From NCBI GenBank assembly GCA_020850575.1, contig JADZEJ010000004.1, positions 46,113-110,112 on the forward strand: a stretch of DNA of 64,000 nucleotides. The letters run 5' to 3'. Of this stretch, positions 52,135 through 61,215 are shown in pieces. Origin of the DNA: Candidatus Uhrbacteria bacterium (GTDB lineage Bacteria > Patescibacteriota > Patescibacteriia > 2-12-FULL-60-25). The notes below the pieces were generated by a model. It was not told the origin of the DNA and searched no databases. It saw only the letters and a program-made list of their open reading frames with translations. Numbering within the stretch: position 1 is the stretch's first letter; every line of letters begins with the position of its first letter. A program made the position numbers and the translations under genes.

Positions 52135-52293
52135 CTAAGAAAGACGCTTTTTCATATCACGAATTTTCGCCTCACGTTCAGCATCTTCTGAAGACTGCAA
52201 TATACGCATTGCTTTTGAACGAATAAGCTGAATCCGTGTTTGAAATTTTTTCCAAGCTACAGCGATTCGTTCTTGAGGAGATGGGGGAGTCAT
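52135..52293 (-). CDS. Microprotein, paralogue of the adjacent one
   Basis: 52 residues: MTPPSPQERIAVAWKKFQTR... with core AWKKFQTRIQLIRSKAMRIL that aligns with AWKQFCTRLALIRKRTEEQA of the downstream microprotein (W, K, F, TR, LIR shared). Basic helical, acidic-basic tail EREAKIRDMKKRLS. 14 bases downstream of rlmH. Confidence 0.6.
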   Translation of the reverse strand: MTPPSPQERIAVAWKKFQTRIQLIRSKAMRILQSSEDAEREAKIRDMKKRLS

Positions 52294-52307
52294 ACCCCAA
52301 GTGTACC

Positions 52308-52781
52308 TTATTTATGATAGGTTTTCCCGCTCTGTATCATCGCTGCTCGATACAATTGTTCGAGCAGGATAATGCGCGCTAATGCATGTGGGAACGTCAA
52401 CTTTCCAAAAGAGAGAATGAAGTTTGCCCTTGCTCGAACGCGTTCGTCCAATCCCCAAGAACCACCAAGGATAAAAACAAGTGTTTTTCCACCGGTACTC
52501 CATTCAGCTAAGTGATCCGCGAAAGATGTAGATGAAAAAGTCGTACCTGTTTCATCCACTGCGATAACAAACGAATCTTCCGGAATACTTTTGAGTAATG
52601 AAATCGCTTCAGTTTGTTGAGTGCGAACCAAATCCGGCTTCGCTGTACCATCGTGTCCTTCGGGTAATTCAATTACATTAATCGCGGAAAATGGAGTTAA
52701 ACGCTCAAGGTATTCTGCCACCCCTTGGCGCTGCCAGCCCTGCGGAACTTTACCAATCGCTCGAATCACAATCCGTTGCAT
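52308..52781 (-). CDS. rlmH: 23S rRNA pseudouridine-1915 N3-methyltransferase RlmH
   Basis: 157 residues, SPOUT trefoil-knot methylase: VIRAIGKVPQGWQRQGVAEYLERLTPF, DSFVIAVDETGTTFSSTSFADHL, LVFILGGSWGLDERVRARANFILSFGKLTFPHALARIILLEQLYRA. The C-terminal GKTYHK carries the conserved YH(K/R) end. Methylates pseudouridine 1915 in helix 69 of 23S rRNA. First gene of a tight minus-strand operon. Confidence 0.95.
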   Translation of the reverse strand: MQRIVIRAIGKVPQGWQRQGVAEYLERLTPFSAINVIELPEGHDGTAKPDLVRTQQTEAISLLKSIPEDSFVIAVDETGTTFSSTSFADHLAEWSTGGKTLVFILGGSWGLDERVRARANFILSFGKLTFPHALARIILLEQLYRAAMIQSGKTYHK

Positions 52782-53096
52782 ATCTTACACATGTATCGTG
52801 TTTCCCTTTTTCCTGCAAACAAGAGAAATTGGGAATCAAAAAAATACTGAGAATGTAAAACCAAGTAGTTGAAGATTGTAGAGAAATATCCGTCGTATCG
52901 TTATGTTAAATCGTAGCTTAAGTTGCTATTTTGGTAGAAAAATGATCATATTTCAACATACAGATATGTACGAGTTCATGAATCGATTTCTCACTTAGAG
53001 CGAATACGTAGGCATCTAACTATAGTAGATGATTCCAAAAAATAAATATGCATCCTAATAAAAAAACAGATTCTTATAGAAGCAAAAGGAGCCTAC
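52782..53096. other. Gene-free AT-rich interval
   Basis: Between divergent rlmH and the small plus-strand gene. No RNA gene, repeat or long frame is seen. A TATAGT (53021-53026) may be a -10 for the small gene, without a good -35. Confidence 0.5.
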
Positions 53097-53294
53097 ATGA
53101 ATCGAATGAATTTCAAGAAAAACAATCTGCAAACAGTAGCTCTTGACAGCCTCCTAAGAGTGATCTATGATACTCGCACTTTTGAACCCCATGTTCATCG
53201 ATACAAATTTGATGAACCACTGGAGAGATCACAGCGACTGAACCATTTTCCGCCACAGCGGCCAAACAGCGTTAATCTCCCTTTTAGTGGGTGA
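53097..53294 (+). CDS. Small basic hypothetical protein
   Basis: 65 residues, MNRMNFKKNNLQTVALDSLLRV..., no membrane segment. Supported by AAAAGGAG six bases before the ATG and a strong terminator starting at its stop codon. It lies upstream of 23S. No family recognised. Confidence 0.6.
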   Translation: MNRMNFKKNNLQTVALDSLLRVIYDTRTFEPHVHRYKFDEPLERSQRLNHFPPQRPNSVNLPFSG

Positions 53295-53325
53295 AAACCG
53301 CTTGGCTCGTTGCCAAGCGGTTTTC
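53294..53325 (+). terminator. Terminator after the small gene, upstream of 23S
   Basis: AAAACCGCTTGGC (53294-53306) pairs with GCCAAGCGGTTTT (53312-53324); separates the small gene from the rRNA transcript. Confidence 0.88.
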
Positions 53326-53612
53326 TGTCTCAGTCATGATATCTCACTCCTTCTTTTTTCAAACAGTTGAGATTAACACTGTCCACCGTCTAAGTCCGCT
53401 TCAAACTAAGTACAAAGTACTAAGTACTGAAGAACGATATTTAGTCTGCTACCAGTGTTCATCTCTTCCGATCCGTATTGATAGCACGGGATTGAATGAA
53501 CCGAACTTCGACAAGTTAACATGCACGATGAATGAATGAAATTTGGACGTATTCCATACTGATACCAACCGAGCACGTTGGATATCGAATACATCATCCA
53601 TTTGACAGGACG

Positions 53613-53631
53613 TCATACGTGCAAGGCATGA
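53613..53631 (+). promoter_or_regulatory. 5' half of the 23S processing stem (in the 53326-53719 leader)
   Basis: GTCATACGTGCAAGGCATG is complementary to 57209-57227 downstream of 23S (18 of 19 Watson-Crick, one wobble), and further matched stretches continue inward to the mature ends. Such stems are RNase III targets for pre-23S release. The leader 53326-53612 holds AAGTAC repeats near 53408-53428 and no 16S or tRNA; no clear rRNA promoter was identified. Confidence 0.75.
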
Positions 53632-53955
53632 ACGTAGGTAATAAGTAATAATACTGCGTAAGCAATTGTGTACACCTAGAATCGCCATTCAATTGACAAG
53701 GAGACTTGTTATTTTGGATGGTCGAAGCACGTAAGGGCATACGATGGATGGCTTGGCATGAAGGAGCCGAAGAAAGACGTGGCAGCCTGCGAAAAGTCTC
53801 GGGGAGGTGGCAAGCAACCTTTGATCCGGGAATGTCTGAATGGGGAAACCCACATGAGTGAAGCTCATGTGCCTCATCCTGAACACATAGGGGTGAGAGC
53901 GGGAACCTGGAGAAGTGAAACATCTCAGTATCCAGTGGAAAAGAAAAAAAAATTA

Positions 53956-54010
53956 GCAGACTTCTTCTCGTCATTGATTAGCAATAGTCAATCGGCGAGA
54001 AGATGTCTGC
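53956..54010 (+). other. Hairpin expansion inside 23S domain I
   Basis: GCAGACTTCTTCTCG (53956-53970) pairs with CGAGAAGATGTCTGC (53996-54010), with one mismatch and an inner ATTGA/TCAAT stem. It replaces the short segment found in E. coli between GGAAAAGAAA and GTAGCGGCGAGC, adding about 65 nt. No group I features, so an expansion helix or a processed insert rather than an intron. Confidence 0.7.
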
Positions 54011-54961
54011 AGCATTCCGTAAGTAGCGGCGAGCGAAAGCGGAGCAGCCTAAATGAGAAATGGTTAACCAAGGTATCGAGTTTGACGTAAGTTTAACCGC
54101 GAATCTTGGTAATGGGCTTAGGCCGTCGCCATTCTCACGTTGAGGTCGGAACGTCAGGTCCCTAAGAACCTGGTGGATGATGTGAGGTTATATAGACGAG
54201 TCTTCTGGAAAGAAGAACCAAAGAGGGTGATAGTCCCATAGTCGAAATATAGATCTCCCGTCCATGTTCCTGAACCAAAGTACGACGAGACTCGAGAAAT
54301 CTCGTCGGAAGCAGCCACGACGATGTGGCAAGGCTAAATACTCCTTCTGACCGATAGTGAACAAGTACAGTGATGGAAAGCTGAAAAGCAGCCCGGGAGG
54401 GCGATGAAATAGTATCTGAAATCGTATGCTTACATGGAGTTGGAGCGGTCGTAAGACCGTGACAGCGTTCCTATTGAAGAATGAGCCAACGAGTTGGTTC
54501 TGTGTTGCTTGGTTAAGTTCCTGCGGGAACGGAGCCGTAGTGAAAGCGAGCCTGAATAGGGCGTTTTAGTAGCACAGACCAGACCCGAAACCCTGCGATC
54601 TATCCATGACCAGGATGAAGGCCCTCGAAAGGGGGCTGGAGGTCCGAACCCACGAGCCGTGCAACACTCGGGGATGAGTTGTGGATAGCGGTGAAATTCC
54701 AATCGAGCTGGGTGATAGCTGGTTCTCCTTGAAATAGCTTTTGGGCTAGCGTCGGTACATAATCATACGGGGGTAGAGCACTGAATGGGACTCGGGGAGC
54801 AATCCAACGCGTTCCAACCAAACTCCGAATACCGTATGATCATCCCGGCAGTCAGTCCGTGGGGGCTAAGCTCCACTGGACAAGAGGGAAACAGCCCTGA
54901 TCGCAGACTAAGGTCCCTAAATTTGTACTAAGTGTAAAAGGTGGTCGGTCGACTTGAACAA

Positions 54962-55019
<58 letters not shown>

Positions 55020-56379
55020 CAGTCGACCTGCGCCGAAAACTTACCGGGGCTCAAGTACAATACCGAAGTCGCGAGATATGATTCTGCATTTATGTAGAGT
55101 ATATCGGTAAAGGAGCATTCGCATCTGCGCCGAAGCGAAAGACGTGAGTCATCGTGGAGCGTTGCGAAGTGAGAATGTTGGCATAAGTAGCAAAAAGACG
55201 GGTGAAAATCCCGTCCACCGTAAACCCAAGGTTTCCAGGGCAACGCGAATCGTCCCTGGGTTAGTCGGTCCTAAGGCCAGGCCGAAAGGCGTAACCGATG
55301 GACAGCAGGTTAATATTCCTGCACTACTGTATGGTTTCGATGGAGTGACGTGTTCTTGCATCTTCTGAGTCTCCTGGAATGAGACTTCGGGCGCGAAGGG
55401 GTGTTCTACAGGTAAATCCGTAGAGCATAAGCCTCGTCGTGAGCGTGAGTTTGCCGCAAGGCGAGCAAGAGAAGAGAATGGGGCACCAAGAAAAACTTCT
55501 AGAGCTAACCGTATAGTAACCGTACCGTAAACCGACACAGGTGGGTGGGCGTAAGTGTGCTCAGGTGTACGAGAGAAACCAAGTTTAGGAACTCGGCAAT
55601 ACAACGGCCGTAACTTCGGGATAAGGCCTGCCCATAGCAATATGGGCTACAACAAAAGACGCTTTCCGACTGTTTACCAAAAACACAGCTTCCTGCTAAA
55701 CCGCAAGGTGATGTATAGGAAGTGATGCCTGGCCAGTGTCAGAACGTCAAGCGGAGAGGTCATCCCTTCGGGGGGCAGCCTTGAAGCCAAGCGCTGATGA
55801 ACGCCGGCGATAACTATAATCGTCCTAAGGTAGCGAAATTCCTTGTCGGGTGAGTTCCGACCCGCACGAATGGCATAACGAGAGAGCGACTGTCTTAACT
55901 TGGTACTCGGCGAAATTGCAAGTGGGGTGAAGATGCCCTGTACGCGCAGTCAGACGAAAAGACCCCGTGAAGCTTTACTATAACTTGATATTGGGTCATG
56001 GCTTCGTATGTTCAGCATAGGTGGGAGTCTTCGGACAACAGTGAGATACCACTCTTACGCTGACATGATTCTTAATCTCTGTCCCTGAACGGGATGGGGA
56101 GACAGTATCTGGTGGGTAGTTTAACTGGGGCGGTTGCCTCCTAAAAGGTAACGGAGGCGTTCACAAAGGTTGGCTAGGTGCGGATGGAAATCGCACTGGT
56201 TCCGCAATGGGACAAGCCAGCTTAACTGCAAGACCAACAAGTCGAGCAGATGCGAAAGCAGGACATAGTGATCCGACCGTACGATATCGGACGGCGGAAG
56301 CTCAACGGATAAAAGCTACTCCGGGGATAACAGGCTGATCTGGTCCAAGAGTCCACATCGACGACCAGGTTTGGCACCT

Positions 56380-56757
56380 TAACTTCTTTCTTCTCTCGCG
56401 GAGAAAAAGAGATCGGGGTGCTCTCAGAGTGATCTGAGACCAAATCCTTCAATGTGTTCAGAGTTACCACTGAACAAAATATTGAAGGGCAAAAATTACG
56501 GCTTATAACGGTGAAACCGTCAGCAATCTCGTGGAAAACAACAGATTGCCCGGCAATACCGCGGGAAGTCTTCTGAAAATTTCAGAATGACCCTGTAACG
56601 ACTGACCCGAAAGGGGAGGGTTCGACGCAAGTCGAGCCAACACGCCGACGCTCGCTACAAAAAACTGAGATTATGCGATAGAACACGCTACGATCCAGAG
56701 CGAGATGAAGAGATAGTCTATACCATATGAAAATATGGATGTTAATTGATCCGACAG
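56380..56757 (+). ncRNA. ORF-less group I intron in 23S rRNA (site after U2500, E. coli numbering)
   Basis: 378 nt between GGCACCT (ends 56379) and CGATGTCGGCC (starts 56758), two pieces contiguous in ordinary 23S. The 5' exon GCACCU pairs with an internal guide GGGUGC (in ATCGGGGTGCTC) to give the diagnostic U-G pair at the splice site; the intron ends in G. Core-like elements: GTAACGACTGACC, GGTTCGACGC and AAGAGATAGTCT (S-like). No LAGLIDADG or HNH frame inside. Splice-site numbering is from memory of E. coli A2503-U2504-G2505. Confidence 0.88.
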
Positions 56758-56773
56758 CGATGTCGGCCCATCG

Positions 56774-56804
<31 letters not shown>

Positions 56805-56817
56805 TGGCTGTTCGCCA

Positions 56818-56869
<52 letters not shown>

Positions 56870-57208
56870 CTGTCTACTGTGCGCGTGGAAAATTGAAGGA
56901 GCGAATCTCTAGTACGAGAGGACCGAGATTCACGAACCTCTAGTGTGCCAGCTGTCCTACCAAGGGCATCGCTGGGTAGCTACGTTCGGCGCAGATAAAC
57001 GCTGAAAGCATCTAAGCGTGAAGCTGTTCCTGAGATTAGTTTTCGTTAAGGACCCTCCGAGACGAGGAGGTTGATAGGCGGTAGGTGTAAGATCTGTAAG
57101 GATTTGAGCCGAGCCGTACTAATAGTCCGATGCTTCGACCTTCCAAAATATTTTTTGGATGGATACTAAGTGTCACAATGCGTGCGCTAATTACAAAACA
57201 AGTGAAAT

Positions 57209-57227
57209 CATGCCTTGCACATATGAC
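57209..57227 (+). promoter_or_regulatory. 3' half of the 23S processing stem
   Basis: CATGCCTTGCACATATGAC pairs with 53613-53631. Inward of it, GCATTGTGACACTTAG (reverse complement of the spacer) matches GCAATTGTGTACACCTAG upstream of 23S, extending the stem to the mature ends. Confidence 0.75.
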
Positions 57228-57301
57228 CTCCGGTCTAACAACCGAGAGTCAGCGGTCGAATCAACATTCGACGATACTAGTCCAAGTTTGGAATTGTGTC
57301 G

Positions 57302-57417
57302 CCGGTGGTTGAAGCGGTGGAGTAACACCTGTTCCCATTCCGAACACAGCAGTTAAGCCCATCAGCAGCGATGGTACTTGGACCCAACCCGGTCCTGGAA
57401 GAGTAGCCCACTGCCGG
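57302..57417 (+). rRNA. rrf: 5S ribosomal RNA
   Basis: About 116 nt. CCGGTGG at the 5' end pairs with the 3' CCACTGCCGG; conserved TAACACCTGTTCCCATTCCGAACACAGCAGTTAAGCCC, and GGTAC-type loop E ATGGTACTTGG. Cotranscribed with 23S after a 160-base spacer without tRNA genes. Confidence 0.93.
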
Positions 57418-57426
57418 ACTAAATCA

Positions 57427-57454
57427 AAACACTCGTGAAAGCGAGTGTTTTTTT
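57427..57454 (+). terminator. Terminator of the 23S-5S operon
   Basis: AAAACACTCG-TGAAAG-CGAGTGTTTTTTT, perfect stem with T7. Confidence 0.92.
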
Positions 57455-57590
57455 GCATTAAAAGAAATGGTATATCATATTTCATCCTAGGGACATGGTA
57501 ATACATACAGAAAAGAATGACTTAATTGTTGAATGATACAGGCTTATTAAAAAGGAATATACGCACTACCAAGAAAAAAGAAATAAAATT

Positions 57591-57599
57591 TGATATACT
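57591..57599 (+). promoter_or_regulatory. Extended -10 promoter, leaderless
   Basis: TG-A-TATACT (57591-57599), seven bases before the ATG at 57607; no -35 and no Shine-Dalgarno. Confidence 0.5.
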
Positions 57600-57606
57600 C
57601 GTAATC

Positions 57607-57840
57607 ATGGCAAGGGTCACCAAAAAAGAAGAAGAACAACGTCTTCAAAATCTACACAACGCAATAGCTCAACATGCTCGTGTCGAACCGAATATCTATT
57701 TTTGGTTGATTCATGTATTTCATTGGCACGTCGCCATAATGGCAGCTATCGCTATAACTATTTTTTCGCTTTCAGTTATGAGTGGGTCTTCAATACATGC
57801 GCAAGAATTTGAGTATCAATCATCGATGTATTCAGAATGA
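57607..57840 (+). CDS. Small single-pass membrane protein
   Basis: 77 residues from MARVTKKEEE. Charged cytoplasmic N-terminus, one membrane helix (VFHWHVAIMAAIAITIFSLSVM), short outside tail SSIHAQEFEYQSS. The first gene of the surface-protein cluster; function unknown. Confidence 0.6.
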   Translation: MARVTKKEEEQRLQNLHNAIAQHARVEPNIYFWLIHVFHWHVAIMAAIAITIFSLSVMSGSSIHAQEFEYQSSMYSE

Positions 57841-57859
57841 TTCTTTTCATGAAATGAGG

Positions 57860-57865
57860 TATACT
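57860..57865 (+). promoter_or_regulatory. -10 element, leaderless
   Basis: TATACT ends seven bases before the ATG at 57873, the same arrangement as for the preceding gene. Confidence 0.4.
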
Positions 57866-57872
57866 AGTAGAG

Positions 57873-58661
57873 ATGAGGCGTTTTTATTTTGCTTTTTTAA
57901 TCGGTATTGGATGTATCATTTTTTACGCCACCCTTCAGGGTGTTTTTGCCGCAACAAGTACTAATTTTGAAACAAATCAAGAAAGAGCTGGTACAACGGA
58001 ATTTGATGCTTCTTCCACAAATTTTTTATTCAAAGCCGAAATCAGTGATCCGGGTGATGGAGTTTCTATTTCGAGTAGTACAAATTATGTTTTCGACCAC
58101 GGTTCGATGTGGTTTTCCTCAACTGGAGTGTCACTTTCCGTTCGTTGGGCTGTTCCGGAATTACGCGTAGGCGCAAGTTCAACAAATGATGATGCTGGTT
58201 TCTTTTTAGCTCTACGACCGGTTGGTTCTCCAACGGTTATTGCGAGTTCAGGAATGGCAACAACCAGCAATGATGGAACATATGCGACTTCGACCAATGT
58301 GAATGCGCTAGCTGGTACATATGATGTTACAATAAAAACACATCAACATCTGTCAAAAAAGATTTCAGCTGTAAATATTATTTCGGGTACTACCACCGAA
58401 TTAAATTTTACGAATGGGACGAATTTAATCGGTATTTATGGTACAGGAACATTATTAGCTGGCGATATAAATGGTGGTTTCACAACCTCCACACTGGGAG
58501 ACAATGTGGTGAATTCAGTCGATCTATCGATCATTATTCCACAACTTGATGCCGATGATCCGTCTGGTAACGGGATTCGTTCCAATCTTAATCAAGATAT
58601 TGTTGTAAATTCGGTTGATCTTTCTATGATGTTAAAAAATCTAGATTTAGTCGGTGAATAG
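57873..58661 (+). CDS. Secreted protein with C-terminal dockerin-like repeats
   Basis: 262 residues. Signal peptide (FAFLIGIGCIIFYATLQGVFA), Thr/Ser-rich N-terminal part with STNF/SSTN repeats, a carboxypeptidase-regulatory-like beta domain (AGTYDVTIKTHQHLSKKI), then LLAGDINGG...DNVVNSVDLSIIIPQLD and RSNLNQDIVVNSVDLSMMLKNLD. These paired segments fit duplicated type I dockerin calcium loops (D-x-N-x-D...). Dockerins bind cohesins; no cohesin was recognised nearby. Confidence 0.75.
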   Translation: MRRFYFAFLIGIGCIIFYATLQGVFAATSTNFETNQERAGTTEFDASSTNFLFKAEISDPGDGVSISSSTNYVFDHGSMWFSSTGVSLSVRWAVPELRVGASSTNDDAGFFLALRPVGSPTVIASSGMATTSNDGTYATSTNVNALAGTYDVTIKTHQHLSKKISAVNIISGTTTELNFTNGTNLIGIYGTGTLLAGDINGGFTTSTLGDNVVNSVDLSIIIPQLDADDPSGNGIRSNLNQDIVVNSVDLSMMLKNLDLVGE

Positions 58662-58694
58662 TTTCATCCAAGAAGACCATCAAAACGTATCCGT

Positions 58695-61214
58695 ATGAAA
58701 AAAATTTCCATTTTTCTAAGCATTGGTAGCATTCTCGGAATGTTAACCTTTGCTATTCCTGTTTTAGCAGCTGCGCCTAGTGGTAATGAATGGTTTCAAT
58801 TAAATGCAAGTCCATTTACCGGGGCTGATAATACAGGCGACGGAGGAACCGGAAATGCAGCGGATTTGAATTACTATTATGTTGGTCAAAGTTTTACCGG
58901 CACGATGCAAATAAACGCTTCGGCAGTTCCTGGGACGACAGCAGCAAATATATGGATTGATTATGCGACAACCACCGTATCATCAACCAGTCTGACCACG
59001 GGGAGTTATTATGCTTCTTGGTCTTCTCAAAGTATAGATCCAAATCGTTTCGGTTCTGGTATTATTCGATCTTCTGGTTTTAATCCATTAGCGAATGACT
59101 CATCTGGTTTAGGAAATTTCGGAACAGTAAATTTTAACTTCACACGTCCGACAGCAGCGAATTACAGCTATACGGGCACGACAACTTTGGACATTGTGAC
59201 CGGAGTCATTGGTGCGACCACCGAGTCAAATATTTCTAAATCAGGGACGGATTTATTAGATGATGCGGAAGATTTTCAATTGCATGTTTGGGCTGATACT
59301 CGTAAACCGTTTGCTGAAACAAATAATATCGCGAGTGGTACGACAAATGTATCAGTTACCGATACATATCAATTTAGATTATTTGATACACGGGATGGTG
59401 AGGGCGGTTCAACCTCAACCGCTTACAATGCAGGTGGCGTTGGAACCGGAGTTAACACAGCTACTCCACCAGGTTCAATTAATTTTTCGCCATCTCATTT
59501 TACTCCAACAACTTTTGACGCATATAGTTGTTCCGGAATTTGGGGAACAAATACATGTAATGTGACCATTGATCCACCATCACCTACTGGTATGCCTAGC
59601 GACACGCGAAATTGGAATTACGCTCAGTTATATTGTGTAACTGTGAGTAATTATCAAGACATGGCTTCTCCTAGTCAAAATCAGTTAGGCGATAGCAATG
59701 GTCCAAATACAATGGATCCAAAAATATTTTGTTATACCACCGAGCCGGATACGGTCGCACCACAAGTAGTCAGTGAAACTCCAATACGTGCATCGACCGG
59801 AAATTCAATTTCAACAAATATCATTATAAATGTCGAAGATCGAAAATCTTATCCATCGGGTCCTTCAGGTGTCGGAGTAGTAACATCAACGTGTCAGTTT
59901 AATGTTTCATCACCATCCACAGGATTGAATACATATAATAGTGTAAGTCCTGAAGTAACAGTTATTGGAGCGACACCTTCTGGATTTGTTGGTCCTTGGG
60001 GCATCCAGTTCAGTATCAATCCGGCAACGAATTTTGCTCAAAATGAAACTGTTTCGGTGAGTGCATATAATTGTCAGGATACGGTAGGGAATATCATGAC
60101 GACGGATAATTGGACATTCTCAACTGCCGATAGTGATCCTCCTTTTGTTACCAGTACTAATCCATATGCTAATCAAGTGATTAACGTAACCAGTACGATA
60201 GCATTTGATGTTTTGGATCTTGGCACCGGTGTTGATGTTTCAAATACGGTTATTTATGTAAATGGAACGTATTATACAAACAGTGGAGGCGCAGGAAATG
60301 TAACAATTTCAGGCACACGAATCTCGTTTGCAAGTTCATTAAATTTTAATGGTGGAAATTATGTCGGAGATACAACTGCTCGTTCTTCAATTGTAAACGG
60401 ATATCATTTTTTGATTGATCCGCAATCAAACTTTAATTTTGGTGAAACAGCTACAGTTATTGTGTATTCTCGTGATACGTCAAATAATATCATGGAGCGT
60501 GTGGTCTACAGTATGCCAACCGAGGGAGTTCCTTCTGGATCATGTCCTTCAGGTTCAACTTTTTGCGGCTCGAATACCTCATGGAATGGGTCACAATGTA
60601 TTGGTACTGGTGGTTCCGTTTCGTGTCCGGTGAGCGGCGGCGGTGGTTCTACGGGAGTGATTGTTGCGGTAAATGAAATCACAGCAAATATCATACAAGT
60701 TGACGAAGATTCTGTTTTAGTAAGTTGGAATTCAAATAGTGAGGGTTCATCACGTGTGGTATTCGGACCAAGTTCTGCGAATGAACGTGGTCCTGCGCCA
60801 CTCTATGGGTACGCACTTTCAACACCGGAACGAGATGATAAATCAAATTACCATGCCGTTCAGATTGATGGTTTAGAAACTGGAAAGGTGTTTTATTTCC
60901 GCCCGATAAGTCGTATTAATGGGGTTGAGGCGGTAGGTAATGTTGAATTACAAATGGCTCCGGTATTTGGCAAACGTGTAGAAACTATTGCAGCTTGTCC
61001 GGTCGAAACCCCATCGGTTCAAACAGAACCGAATAAAGCAGTTACCCCTATTACAAGCAAGTCCACCTCTGCACCAACAAGGATTCAGCCTCCGCTAGCT
61101 CCAAGCAGAATAAAGCCTGTTAAAATTATCAATATCGATCAACCTACAAGCAAGCAATTTGAATTGCAAGGTCAAGCAGAGCCAAATTCATTGATCCAAC
61201 TTATCGTATATTGA
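58695..61214 (+). CDS. Large secreted Ig-like/fibronectin protein, apparently cut by a frameshift
   Basis: 839 residues. Signal peptide (IFLSIGSILGMLTFAIPVLAA), cohesin-like or beta-sandwich N-terminal domain with WIDYATT, Big-type Ig domains (DTVAPQVVSETPIRASTGNSIS, DPPFVTSTNPYANQVINVTS), a glycine/cysteine knot (SCPSGSTFCGSNTSWNGSQC), and a fibronectin III-like domain (DEDSVLVSWNSNSEGSSRVVFGPSS, YHAVQIDGLETGKVFYFRPIS). The final GQAEPNSLIQLIVY is the first half of an Ig domain continued in the next frame at 61216. Confidence 0.8.
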   Translation: MKKISIFLSIGSILGMLTFAIPVLAAAPSGNEWFQLNASPFTGADNTGDGGTGNAADLNYYYVGQSFTGTMQINASAVPGTTAANIWIDYATTTVSSTSLTTGSYYASWSSQSIDPNRFGSGIIRSSGFNPLANDSSGLGNFGTVNFNFTRPTAANYSYTGTTTLDIVTGVIGATTESNISKSGTDLLDDAEDFQLHVWADTRKPFAETNNIASGTTNVSVTDTYQFRLFDTRDGEGGSTSTAYNAGGVGTGVNTATPPGSINFSPSHFTPTTFDAYSCSGIWGTNTCNVTIDPPSPTGMPSDTRNWNYAQLYCVTVSNYQDMASPSQNQLGDSNGPNTMDPKIFCYTTEPDTVAPQVVSETPIRASTGNSISTNIIINVEDRKSYPSGPSGVGVVTSTCQFNVSSPSTGLNTYNSVSPEVTVIGATPSGFVGPWGIQFSINPATNFAQNETVSVSAYNCQDTVGNIMTTDNWTFSTADSDPPFVTSTNPYANQVINVTSTIAFDVLDLGTGVDVSNTVIYVNGTYYTNSGGAGNVTISGTRISFASSLNFNGGNYVGDTTARSSIVNGYHFLIDPQSNFNFGETATVIVYSRDTSNNIMERVVYSMPTEGVPSGSCPSGSTFCGSNTSWNGSQCIGTGGSVSCPVSGGGGSTGVIVAVNEITANIIQVDEDSVLVSWNSNSEGSSRVVFGPSSANERGPAPLYGYALSTPERDDKSNYHAVQIDGLETGKVFYFRPISRINGVEAVGNVELQMAPVFGKRVETIAACPVETPSVQTEPNKAVTPITSKSTSAPTRIQPPLAPSRIKPVKIINIDQPTSKQFELQGQAEPNSLIQLIVY

Positions 61215-61215
61215 T

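Noticed and set aside
57130..57506. Frames across the 23S-5S spacer and 5S
   Set aside because: They overlap 5S and the processing stem and have no coding features.
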